The notes beneath the pieces are model-generated. The model did not search any database, was not told the origin of the DNA, and saw nothing but the letters and a program-made list of their open reading frames with translations. Of a stretch of DNA of 31,040 nucleotides, positions 1-7,559 are shown piece after piece (position 1 is the stretch's first letter; each line of letters opens with the position of its first letter). The position numbers were made by a program, and so were the translations under genes. This DNA is from CAYOZL01 sp964408435 (lineage in GTDB: Bacteria; Bdellovibrionota_C; UBA2361; SZUA-149; CAYOZL01): NCBI GenBank assembly GCA_964408435.1, contig CAYOZL010000026.1:1-31040 (forward strand). The letters are read 5' to 3'.

Positions 1-1598
1 GTGATGGAATCTTTGATGTAGAAGAAGCTGGTGGAACTGATACTGATGGCGATGGAGTAGTCGATTGCTCTACTGCGCCTGATTTTTCTGCAAATGGATT
101 TTGCCCAGACTTAGATTCAGCTGATGGTGGAACTCCACTACCTGTAACAGATGAAGATGGTGATGGAATACCAGACTTCAGACAATTAGGTTTTGCTCTA
201 CAGAGTCCATTTTATTTTATTTGGAATTCTTTTGAAGAGCAGCTTAACATTGGAACTCTATTTAATAGGGCTAGTGTCCCAGCTCAAACAACAGTTACTT
301 TAATTGATAGATTTGGAGCTACTTTATCAGGGCAAAGTTTTATTATCCCAGCTCTTGGTCAATTTGATGTTCCGCTTAATTTATTTGGTGGATTTGGTGT
401 TGGAGACCCTATTCTTGGAGAGACTTACGGAACGGTTAAAGTTGAATTTACTCCAGATAATTCAATTGATGGACATTCTGCTCTTTACAGATTTTCACCA
501 GTAGATAGTGATATAGAGTTTACTGTGATTAAAGAATACGCAAACTCTATACTAGGTAATAGTTATGCAGTGGCAAATACATTTCAGCCTAGTTTGGCAG
601 CAGGTGAGAGAAACTATGCAGTAATTCATTGGTTACAACTTACTAATCATAATGAAACAGCGCCTGCTTCTTTCACAGTTAATAGATACGACCAAGTTGG
701 AAGTATTATTGATTCTCGAGCATTAACACTAAATCCTCTAGCAAGGTTTGATATTCAAGCTGGGCATGAAGATTTAGTTAATGGTAGAACTAATGAGGTT
801 AGCTTAATTGAAGTTATTCCAAGTGACCCAACAAGTCCTTACGGTGGAGAGCTATTTAGATATGGTGGAGATAGTGACCCTGGCTTCTTTCCAAGCAAGT
901 ATAGTTTTGGTCTTTCAGATAACTTATTAAATGGAGATACAAACACAAAACAAGCTTTCGTATCTCTTGATGAGCAAGCAATTCCGTATATAGAATTGTA
1001 TAACTTATCAAGCACCCCAGATGTGTTACAAGTTGAGATAAAAGACTACAGTGGAGCTACGCTATTTTCTCAACCAGTAGCAGTAGGACCTATGTCTCAG
1101 ATTCACTTAACTGCACTAGGTATACTAAGTGCTACTAATCCTGATGGTATCGTTACAGTAAGTAGTGCAGGAGGTAATAACTTCTTTGCTAAGGTTAACC
1201 ATTATTACTATGAGCCTAATGGAAGAGTGTCTGCAACAAATACAAGACATGGTGACCAGCCTATAGTTACGCAAGGAACTTGTGTCTATAACACTTTTAT
1301 TGATCAGACTAATTTCCTTAGACTGTTTAATAATGGAACAACTGTTAATAATGTTCTTGTAGAAGCATTTGATTTAAATGGAGTGGCAATAGGTTCTACG
1401 ACTATAGCGATTCCAGCAGGTCAAGGACTTGATGCTGATTTAATTACAGACTTAGGACTAGCTTTACCGCCAGCAAACTACGGACAAGTTAGACTTACTC
1501 CTAGTAATTCAAATGAAGTGCTATCTGATTTAGTTAGAACTAGGAATTCATTCCTAGGAGCATACATTGATTTATATAAATCACTACCTGTTAGATAG
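1..1598 (+). CDS. Secreted/surface protein with DxDGDG calcium-binding repeats and tandem beta-sandwich modules (5' partial)
   Basis: The open frame is already running at the left edge (codons in phase with base 3) and continues to the TAG at 1596-1598, so the true start lies outside the window. The N-terminal visible part carries two thrombospondin type-3-like calcium loops, TDTDGDGVVD (about bases 36-62) and DEDGDGIPD (about 153-180), separated by a Cys-containing Asp-rich linker. The remainder has no catalytic motif. It reads as four diverged beta-strand-rich modules, each with a hydrophobic strand ending in D-x-x-G (Asp codons at 306, 690, 1044 and 1371; spacing 128, 118 and 109 codons). 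This is typical of exported cell-surface or adhesin-like proteins. No C-terminal sorting signal is recognisable. The function is unknown; surface location is inferred from the calcium loops and composition. Confidence 0.8.
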   Translation, partial: DGIFDVEEAGGTDTDGDGVVDCSTAPDFSANGFCPDLDSADGGTPLPVTDEDGDGIPDFRQLGFALQSPFYFIWNSFEEQLNIGTLFNRASVPAQTTVTLIDRFGATLSGQSFIIPALGQFDVPLNLFGGFGVGDPILGETYGTVKVEFTPDNSIDGHSALYRFSPVDSDIEFTVIKEYANSILGNSYAVANTFQPSLAAGERNYAVIHWLQLTNHNETAPASFTVNRYDQVGSIIDSRALTLNPLARFDIQAGHEDLVNGRTNEVSLIEVIPSDPTSPYGGELFRYGGDSDPGFFPSKYSFGLSDNLLNGDTNTKQAFVSLDEQAIPYIELYNLSSTPDVLQVEIKDYSGATLFSQPVAVGPMSQIHLTALGILSATNPDGIVTVSSAGGNNFFAKVNHYYYEPNGRVSATNTRHGDQPIVTQGTCVYNTFIDQTNFLRLFNNGTTVNNVLVEAFDLNGVAIGSTTIAIPAGQGLDADLITDLGLALPPANYGQVRLTPSNSNEVLSDLVRTRNSFLGAYIDLYKSLPVR

Positions 1599-1619
1599 CT
1601 TTAATAGGATATTAAATAT

Positions 1620-1652
1620 AAAATGCTAATACGTTTTACGTATTAGCATTTT
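1620..1652. terminator. Bidirectional hairpin terminator between convergent genes
   Basis: A perfect 14-bp inverted repeat (1620-1633 with 1639-1652) has a 5-base TTTTA loop. The outer stem pairs are A on the left and T on the right, so each strand carries a short U tract at the 3' side. It lies 22 bases after the stop of the surface-protein gene and between two convergent genes, so it can serve both strands. Confidence 0.8.
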
Positions 1653-1693
1653 GTTATGAGTTTGTGATCCTTATCTTCCTTTATGCTTAGTAG

Positions 1694-2479
1694 CTATAAA
1701 AGCTGATATGAAAAAAACTTTAGTAAATTACTACTAGCTTTAAGTGAATTACTAAGCCATTCTATCTCCTTGCTTTTCAAATTAGAAATCTGTCGTTCAT
1801 TTTGATTTATAATTGGTTGTACATCGTAATCCTTTACTTTAACACAAGCACTAGTATTGATAGTTTCAGATATACCATCTGGCAGATTTAGTAAATCTAA
1901 TATGTCTGATGGGTTTTGACAGAATTCTTCGTATGTAAATAGAGGGACATTAAGCTTTGAGACTAGCTCTTGTATTTTGATACTTTTACTCAACCATCCT
2001 TGTAGCAAATCACTAAGTATTTTTTTACGTTGGTCTGAATTTAAATTATCAGCATTGTTGCGTCGATAAAGAATGCTTGCACAATTTGCATATGGATTTC
2101 TGTTATTTGCAATTAAAGAAAAGTTTTTAAATTGTGATGAAAGTTTTTCTATTCTCATCATGTTAGGAGGACTTTTTTCTATAACTACATTAATATTTTG
2201 ATTTAAACGTCTTTGTTCCTGATATTTATTAAGCCAAACCGCTTTTACTGAAGAGTAATTCACTTCTTTTTTTTCAGACCATCTGTCTTTATCGCATAAA
2301 CCAGGGATTAGCCATTGGCCTTCTCCTCTATTTTGTAAAATCATTGTTTTATCACTAGTGTTTAATAGTTGAGATAGTGCAGTAGAACCTGAACAAGGAG
2401 GAGTGATTATGAATAAAAAATGAGGCTGATTATTGTTATCAAATTTTGGTAAAGGCCATTTGTTATTTTCACTTAACAT
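1694..2479 (-). CDS. Sulfotransferase-family protein
   Basis: The 261-aa product has the two nucleotide-binding signatures of the PAPS-dependent sulfotransferase fold. The 5'-phosphosulfate loop is TPPCSGSTAL near residues 26-35, just after a hydrophobic strand. A 3'-phosphate-binding-like segment, NNRNPYANCASIL, lies around residues 125-137. It most resembles the broad Sulfotransfer_3 type, which moves sulfate from PAPS to sugars, lipids or proteins; the acceptor cannot be told. No signal peptide is seen, so it should be cytoplasmic. It stands alone: convergent with the upstream surface-protein gene and in the same orientation as the T4SS coupling operon, but separated from that operon by an inverted-repeat terminator. 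No clear Shine-Dalgarno precedes the ATG. Confidence 0.7.
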   Translation of the reverse strand: MLSENNKWPLPKFDNNNQPHFLFIITPPCSGSTALSQLLNTSDKTMILQNRGEGQWLIPGLCDKDRWSEKKEVNYSSVKAVWLNKYQEQRRLNQNINVVIEKSPPNMMRIEKLSSQFKNFSLIANNRNPYANCASILYRRNNADNLNSDQRKKILSDLLQGWLSKSIKIQELVSKLNVPLFTYEEFCQNPSDILDLLNLPDGISETINTSACVKVKDYDVQPIINQNERQISNLKSKEIEWLSNSLKASSNLLKFFSYQLL

Positions 2480-2593
2480 TTATTTTTGTCTTTTTTATCG
2501 AATAATAAAACTAGAGCAAATGTCGTAATGCTTGAAATTTTTAGGCTATTAGTTTGTGAACAATAGCTTAACTAGTAATAATTAGCGGGTAAT

Positions 2594-2628
2594 AATAGAA
2601 AAAGAACTTTTTATGCTCTTTTTCTATT
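2594..2628 (-). terminator. Inverted-repeat terminator overlapping the stop codon of the last coupling-operon gene
   Basis: A perfect 12-bp inverted repeat (2594-2605 with 2617-2628) has an 11-base spacer. On the minus strand the distal arm is TCTTTTTCTATT, giving a U-rich 3' side. One arm lies inside the last codons of the 175-aa gene, and the stop codon (2611-2613) is in the loop. The position fits termination of the minus-strand operon, but the T run is part of the stem, so an atypical or moderate terminator is likely. Confidence 0.5.
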
Positions 2629-3138
2629 GCCTTCATCTCCACCAAGTTCCATATCTTTAGAATCACCATCAGTTGGTAATTTAGATTGAACACCTTGAAA
2701 CATCGGCGAGCTAGAAAGCGCAAGTACTGAATTACAAGCAAGTTCTATGCATAGTAAATCTCTTGGCCCTAATTTAATTCTTCTTCTTTCTTCTTCGCTT
2801 CTACCTGAAACGATTCTTAGCCAACTGACTTCTTCACCTGATAAACTTCCTTGAGCACCTTTAGGTTTGTCTCTATAAAGTTTAACTAGTACGTCTCCGC
2901 CGTCGTCTCTGATAATTACGTTTTCATCTAGTGATTCAACTCCGTAAAGAAACGCTCTAGCAGTAGCCCATAGGCCACCAACTGCAGAAAGAGGAACGTG
3001 AATATCGCATGAGCCTGGGGCGTTTGGAGACATCTCTCCATTTACATTTGGTACATACCAAAGTCTTAGACCGTTTGATTCTGGGATTAATTGTAGTCTT
3101 CCGAAAGACTTTCCTATTGTAAAATGCATTCTGTCCAT
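2611..3138 (-). CDS. Unrecognised 175-aa protein of the T4SS coupling operon
   Basis: I do not recognise this family. It is the third gene of the operon DotM-like, DotL-like, this gene, 56 bp after the coupling ATPase, and probably works with those two. The product is soluble, with no signal peptide or membrane helix. The first 90 residues look like short beta-strands (FGRLQLIPESNGLRLWYVPN and a later VLVKLY strand). A charged SEEERRRIKLGPRDLL segment near residue 115 leads into a hydrophobic stretch, and the tail is Asp/Glu/Gly-rich and then basic. Upstream on its strand are TAGGAGG and a closer AAAGGA, supporting the ATG at 3138; an in-frame Met three codons on is an alternative. Position suggests an adaptor or chaperone of the coupling complex, like DotN or IcmS/W in Dot/Icm, but no sequence similarity to those is visible. 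Confidence 0.7.
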   Translation of the reverse strand: MDRMHFTIGKSFGRLQLIPESNGLRLWYVPNVNGEMSPNAPGSCDIHVPLSAVGGLWATARAFLYGVESLDENVIIRDDGGDVLVKLYRDKPKGAQGSLSGEEVSWLRIVSGRSEEERRRIKLGPRDLLCIELACNSVLALSSSPMFQGVQSKLPTDGDSKDMELGGDEGNRKRA

Positions 3139-3194
3139 AAATCCTTTTTTACTAACCTCCTAATGTTAATTTGTTTTTCTTCATTTATAAAATA

Positions 3195-5429
3195 CTACTT
3201 ATTTTGTGCCTGAGCAATCGTATCTTTACTTTTGCCACCAAATCTTAATTTTCCAACTGAGCCTCTCTTATTAGCTTTATTTTTGGGCTTACTATCAGGC
3301 TTATTTTGAGTCTTGTTATCAACTTTATTTGCCTTTAAATCTTTATTCTCAGCTTTTACTTCAGTTTTTGCTGCTGTTTTAGGCGCAGATTCAGGTTTAG
3401 CTTCAGGCTCTGGGTTTTCCGCAACAGTAGTTCTACTTCTACCCATTCCTTTAAATCCCTTAAACAAGTTTAATCTAAATGTAGAACCAGGTTCATCTTG
3501 TTCTGGAGGCGGAGGTTGTTTCCCCGCTTCTTTCTCTTGCTGTCTTTGCTCATCAACTTGTTTTTGATGACTAATATCTTCGTTCTTTTTCTTATTAGTC
3601 TGGCTCCTCTCAACACTTAAAATGTGTTCATCTACCCACTCAGCCAAACCAATTTCATCAGCTTCAACAGTTTCGTATCTAGTTAAATACTCTCTTCCTT
3701 CCCAAGTTGAAGGTAAATCTGCATTAAACCAGATTGCTCTTCCTTTTCTAAGTCTTCCATCACCCTTATCAAACCATGCTAGCCCTTTCTCTGCAGACAT
3801 CTCGTGTTTTAGCTCTTCTACACTTACTAGTTCTGTTTCATCTTCCATTTCAGTGAAGCCTTCTCTGGTTCCCTCAGCTCCTCTTTTGTTGAATTCTAAA
3901 TGTTTAGTAAGTAAACGAGCATTTTTACTAGTAGAGGTAGCAGTAGAAACTGTTCTTTTTGTGGTGTTGATTTTTCCAATCCACTCACTCATATCCTCTG
4001 CTGTTCTGTTATCACCAATTCTCATGATAACTTTTAAATTCACATTTGCAATTACTCTATCGTAGAATTCCTGACTTAGTCCCATAGACTGGTCCATTAA
4101 GCCACTAATAGACTGAGCTCCGAAAAGGAGAGAAAAGCGACCTTTCCTTGCTAGTTCAAAAAGGTTTGCCCAAGTTGGACCAAAAGTAGAAGCACCCTCA
4201 TCAATAATTACTAAGTGTGGATCTTCTAAGTGGTGAACTCTACTGGATGTAACTTCACCAATAGAAACTTCTAAGTCTTCTCTAAATACTTTTACCATCC
4301 TAGCAGCACTTTCTGCTTCTTCTAGTCTTGGTAGCATGTAGTAAATAAATTTTCCTCTAAGAATCGCATCTGTAAGTGATAAGTCTGCTCTTGGGACACA
4401 GAACATCTCTCCTGCTTCTGAGTTTGCAATTGAGTGTAGCTCTGAAGCTATTCCTCTTAAGTTATCAGTAAGTCTAGCAGAATCTAAGCTTCCTTTAGCA
4501 TTTCTATAACTACTTGCTAAGTGACCAAGTTCAACCATTGCCTGTTTTTCACTTTGTTCATGAAGTAATTCTCTTAATCTCGGATAAGCAACTGTAAAAG
4601 CTGAAAGAGCTACTGCAACGTCTCTTACTGACCAAGCTAAACCTAAGCTTTCCATCGCTCTAACTACTCTGTAAACAGCATCTGCAGCTAGTCTATCGTA
4701 GTGTTTAGTTGTACTTGCATCTGAAGTTGGAGGTAAACCACAACGAAGAACTTTTCTTGCTTTAACATCTTGTCTTTGCGTAGTGAAAACAAAATTGTAA
4801 GAACAAACTGGGTCGAATGGATCTACTACAATTAAGTCTTCAATTCTTCCTGTAATTAAGGCCATCATGATAATATCAGCTAAAGTTCCAGGATCTCTTT
4901 TTGCATCAATAAAAGTAAAACCACTTGCTCTACCTCTGGCCATTTGCTGAAACATTAGGCCTTCAAGCCAAAGCGTTTTTCCAACTCCCGTTTTTGCAAA
5001 TACTGCTCCGTGACTGCATATTTCATCATCACTAACCCAAATAGGTTCTCCTGAGTCTAGCTCAAAGCCAACAAGGTATTTATCTATCATTGATTTACCT
5101 TTAGATTGGCATTCATTTAATGCGTCTTCAAAAGCTTTTCTTTTTGGTGGCATTCCTAAAACTGGTTTTCCGCCTCTTCTTTCAGATTCTTTTTCTCTCT
5201 CTGATTCTATCCAGTTGCTATGACTTAAGTTAAAAGCTGCATAAAAAATAGCAATGCAAGGAATGATTCCACAAAGGAGTAGTAAGCTAACAGGATGTAA
5301 GGATTTAAAAATTCCAGTAGTCGCTAAAAACAACGCTGCTAAAATCAAAGCGATAGCAAACGTAATGATATTGTGGCGTTTTGTCGCAAACTTTGTGCCA
5401 AAATTCTCTATTTCGTAATTACGTGCCAT
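3195..5429 (-). CDS. T4SS coupling ATPase, DotL/IcmO-TrbC/TraD type
   Basis: This 744-aa VirD4/DotL-family motor selects and feeds substrates into the secretion channel at the inner membrane. Two N-terminal membrane helices (about residues 20-40 and 46-66) are followed by the ATPase core. Walker A is KTGVGKT (146-152), Walker B is LVIIDE (406-411) and a GAQS sensor-like motif follows at 437-440. The segment FTFIDAKRDP after Walker A is typical of DotL/TraD-like proteins. From about residue 600 the tail is low-complexity and charged, rich in Lys, Gln, Pro and Asn, with a PPPPEQDEPG stretch; C-terminal tails of coupling proteins commonly bind adaptors. It lies 26 bp downstream of the DotM-like gene, an arrangement shared with DotL/DotM in Dot/Icm and TrbC/TrbA in IncI plasmids. 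Exact subfamily assignment is inference; the ATPase identity is secure. Confidence 0.88.
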   Translation of the reverse strand: MARNYEIENFGTKFATKRHNIITFAIALILAALFLATTGIFKSLHPVSLLLLCGIIPCIAIFYAAFNLSHSNWIESEREKESERRGGKPVLGMPPKRKAFEDALNECQSKGKSMIDKYLVGFELDSGEPIWVSDDEICSHGAVFAKTGVGKTLWLEGLMFQQMARGRASGFTFIDAKRDPGTLADIIMMALITGRIEDLIVVDPFDPVCSYNFVFTTQRQDVKARKVLRCGLPPTSDASTTKHYDRLAADAVYRVVRAMESLGLAWSVRDVAVALSAFTVAYPRLRELLHEQSEKQAMVELGHLASSYRNAKGSLDSARLTDNLRGIASELHSIANSEAGEMFCVPRADLSLTDAILRGKFIYYMLPRLEEAESAARMVKVFREDLEVSIGEVTSSRVHHLEDPHLVIIDEGASTFGPTWANLFELARKGRFSLLFGAQSISGLMDQSMGLSQEFYDRVIANVNLKVIMRIGDNRTAEDMSEWIGKINTTKRTVSTATSTSKNARLLTKHLEFNKRGAEGTREGFTEMEDETELVSVEELKHEMSAEKGLAWFDKGDGRLRKGRAIWFNADLPSTWEGREYLTRYETVEADEIGLAEWVDEHILSVERSQTNKKKNEDISHQKQVDEQRQQEKEAGKQPPPPEQDEPGSTFRLNLFKGFKGMGRSRTTVAENPEPEAKPESAPKTAAKTEVKAENKDLKANKVDNKTQNKPDSKPKNKANKRGSVGKLRFGGKSKDTIAQAQNK

Positions 5430-5455
5430 TCTTTATTTTTTTAATCTCTTCCTGA

Positions 5456-7234
5456 TTATCCTGTTGCTACCGCTTCAGGTTCTACTTTTTTCTTTGTACT
5501 AACTTCAATTAATTCAGGCATTGGTGCATCTGAGAAGTAATTCATCTCCCAGTGCTTACCAAAGATTTCTACAAATCTTCTGTGTCTTAAAGGTACCATG
5601 CCAGGTAAACTCTCTTTATCTTCTCTTCCAAATTCTAAAGATTTACTTAAACTAGCTTCAACCATTCCAATCATTGGAACGGCATCGTCTCCAACTCTTG
5701 TGCTAAGCCAATTATGTTTTGTAAGCATTCTTCTTACTATTTTCCAACGCATAGCTAAGTCTTGTGTTTTTTCTTTTTCAAATAACTTGCTGAAAATCTT
5801 TTTTGAATCTTCTGAAATGTTATCTGCTTCAAGTGCTTGTCTTTTAAATCCAGGTAACCTTGCTGAGATGCTTATTCTAGCTTGAGATTTTCTTGTTAGT
5901 TCAAGTAGCTCGTTAATTCTTTCAAGACGCTTTGGGTGAAAGTTCTTTAATGCAAGTTCAATTGCTTTTTTAACAGGTGTTAAAACTACTGATTTAAAAG
6001 GTATTCCTCTGTCTTTATTAAAATCTACTTTGTTTGGCGTTGTTTTTTCTTGATGCATCTTCTCTTGGTGGAAAGGCTTAGTAAATTCAGCTAAATTCTT
6101 CTTCCAGTTATTAGCAATTTCATCAATGTTTGCATCAAGCTCAACTAAGTTAGCAGACTCAGCTCTTTTCTCTGGGTTAGAATATAATATTTCTAAACAA
6201 TCTCTAATTGCTCTACTTTCTAAAGGCATATTAATTGGTAGGAAAGCTCTGGCAAAATCACCATGTCTTCTAGAGCAAATTATTGCTTGTCGCATAGTTA
6301 ATCTTTGATCTCCGTTATATTCTTTTGAGTAAGTAACAATAGAGTGGAGAACTGCTCTTGCCTGTAGGTGAGGGTAGTTTGATATTCTAACAAAGCCGTT
6401 TTGGTTCTTTTTAAAAACTAAAGATTTACCTGCTTCAGTTGCAAGGTATGAAGTAGCAATCATTTTAATAGGAGTTTTCCCAAAAGCCCATAAGCGTTTT
6501 GGAGTAAGTGAGAAAGTTAATAGTCTAGATAGCTCTGAGCTAGAAGCTGTTAATTTATTAAGATTGTTTAAATGGCCAGCAAAGTTTTTCTCTAAGGCTT
6601 CTTCTTTAATTCCTTTTTTGTCTAAAGAGTCTATATATCTTCCTATTTTTTTTCTGGCATCTAATATTGCGCTTAGTCCGTTAAGAGCACTATCTATAAC
6701 TTTTCCATCTTTGTTGTTTATGAAACCAGTATCGCTTTTTTTGAAAGTGTTAATTTCNNNNNNNNNNNNNNNNNNNNNNNNNNNNNNNNNNNNNNNNNNN
6801 NNNNNNNNNNNNNNNNNNNNNNNNNNNNNNNNNNNNNNNNNNNNNNNNNNNNNNNNNATATAAGAAACTAGCTTTCTAGCTAGGTAAGTTAATACGGCTC
6901 CAAATGAAAAACTGTCTTCATTGTTATTAGAAGATTTAGTTTCAAAAACTCCATCTAGAGTTTCAGCGATTTTTAAATAAATACTTGATGCTCCGGGAGT
7001 AATTACAAAGTAGGAATCTTCAAGCCAAGTTATTTTATTATTTAGTTCTGCAGAAGTTTTTTTCTCCCAACTACTGTTATCACTTGGAAGATCGTATTTA
7101 GGAAGAATCAGAGAAAAGATATAAAGTGAAATTAAGCATAAAAAGAAAGTTCTAAATAAACCCCATCTACCAAGCGCATCTTTTTCTGCTTGTCCTTTTA
7201 ATCGTGATATTCCTTTACTTAAATTGTAACCCAC
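5456..7234 (-). CDS. DotM/TrbA-like coupling-complex membrane protein (interrupted by assembly gap)
   Basis: First gene of the minus operon, directly upstream of the coupling ATPase. The start is a GTG at 7232-7234 preceded on its strand by AAAAGG at good spacing; the nearby ATG is out of frame. A basic N-terminus leads to a membrane helix at about residues 27-45. Downstream of the gap, segments such as FVRISNYPHLQARAVLHSIV and a long helical C-terminal half resemble the cytoplasmic part of DotM/TrbA proteins, which partner DotL/TrbC. Position is the main evidence and similarity is weak. The placeholder gap of 100 N lies in the first third, so the nominal 592 aa is not a real length. The frames on both sides happen to agree across 100 N, but two separate genes cannot be excluded. 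It is longer than Legionella DotM (under 400 aa). Confidence 0.6.
   Translation of the reverse strand: MGYNLSKGISRLKGQAEKDALGRWGLFRTFFLCLISLYIFSLILPKYDLPSDNSSWEKKTSAELNNKITWLEDSYFVITPGASSIYLKIAETLDGVFETKSSNNNEDSFSFGAVLTYLARKLVSYXXXXXXXXXXXXXXXXXXXXXXXXXXXXXXXXXXEINTFKKSDTGFINNKDGKVIDSALNGLSAILDARKKIGRYIDSLDKKGIKEEALEKNFAGHLNNLNKLTASSSELSRLLTFSLTPKRLWAFGKTPIKMIATSYLATEAGKSLVFKKNQNGFVRISNYPHLQARAVLHSIVTYSKEYNGDQRLTMRQAIICSRRHGDFARAFLPINMPLESRAIRDCLEILYSNPEKRAESANLVELDANIDEIANNWKKNLAEFTKPFHQEKMHQEKTTPNKVDFNKDRGIPFKSVVLTPVKKAIELALKNFHPKRLERINELLELTRKSQARISISARLPGFKRQALEADNISEDSKKIFSKLFEKEKTQDLAMRWKIVRRMLTKHNWLSTRVGDDAVPMIGMVEASLSKSLEFGREDKESLPGMVPLRHRRFVEIFGKHWEMNYFSDAPMPELIEVSTKKKVEPEAVATG
6758..6857. 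other. Assembly gap of 100 N
   Basis: Exactly 100 consecutive N, the usual placeholder for a scaffold join of unknown size. It falls inside the DotM-like gene, so that gene's length and continuity are not established. Confidence 0.99.
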
Positions 7235-7252
7235 TTAAACCTTTTCATAGTT

Positions 7253-7271
7253 CTGCTTTATTATAAAGCAG
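7253..7271 (-). promoter_or_regulatory. 8-bp hairpin in the 5' leader of the coupling operon
   Basis: CTGCTTTA (7253-7260) and TAAAGCAG (7264-7271) form a perfect 8-bp stem with a 3-base loop, 18 bp upstream of the GTG start of the DotM-like gene. In RNA it would sit just ahead of the ribosome-binding site. There is no T run, so a terminator is unlikely. Confidence 0.4.
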
Positions 7272-7281
7272 CCTTAAAATA

Positions 7282-7335
7282 TAGACTTATATATAATGTT
7301 GATTAAATCAATATTATATTCAAATTTCAAGTCTA
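7282..7335. promoter_or_regulatory. Nested palindrome, candidate operator between the divergent T4SS operons
   Basis: The inner palindrome has 14-bp arms (7291-7304 and 7306-7319) around a single central base, with one G/T mismatch. An outer 7-bp inverted repeat, TAGACTT (7282-7288) and AAGTCTA (7329-7335), encloses it. Each inner arm contains a perfect TATAAT, one on each strand (7292-7297 plus, 7313-7318 minus), so a bound dimer could block both promoters. Good -35 boxes at the right distance were not found, so operator function is an inference from symmetry and position. Confidence 0.45.
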
Positions 7336-7405
7336 CTAGCTATAGTGTTATGGAGTAAAAAATATATTTGTCACTATAAAACTAGGAATTGAGCAAGATT
7401 ATACA

Positions 7406-7433
7406 TTAACATCTATAAAAATTGCCATATAAT
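7406..7433 (+). promoter_or_regulatory. Sigma-70-type promoter candidate for the main T4SS operon
   Basis: TTAACA (7406-7411) is one base from the consensus -35, and TATAAT (7428-7433) is a perfect -10, with a 16-bp spacer. It points toward the gene at 7560 and would give a leader of about 120 bases. The region is so AT-rich that chance matches are common. Confidence 0.4.
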
Positions 7434-7559
7434 CATAAAAGAATCCTTTATCAGATGACACTGTTTCGATTTATATAGTTATAACTACAATAAGCATTCG
7501 AATTAAATCTCGATTAGCGTTTTTAAGTATTTGAATTTATTAAGGTTTTTAAGGTTGAA

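Larger units (their letters stand above)
7235..7559. promoter_or_regulatory. Divergent intergenic region driving both T4SS operons
   Basis: This 325-bp region has no gene and lies between the divergent coupling operon and the main T4SS operon. It is very AT-rich. It holds an 8-bp hairpin close to the minus-strand start (7253-7271), a nested palindrome (7282-7335) and a near-consensus plus-strand promoter (7406-7433). Because it feeds both operons, it is the natural place for their joint control. Confidence 0.65.

Noticed and set aside
304..504. 66-aa plus-strand frame with an early start
   Set aside because: It is out of phase with the surface-protein frame that runs unbroken from the window edge to 1598, and it has no ribosome-binding site.
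3313..4065. Two plus-strand frames opposite the coupling ATPase
   Set aside because: Antisense shadows of a gene with clear Walker motifs; their Ser/Leu-rich composition is what reversing Lys/Glu-rich code yields.
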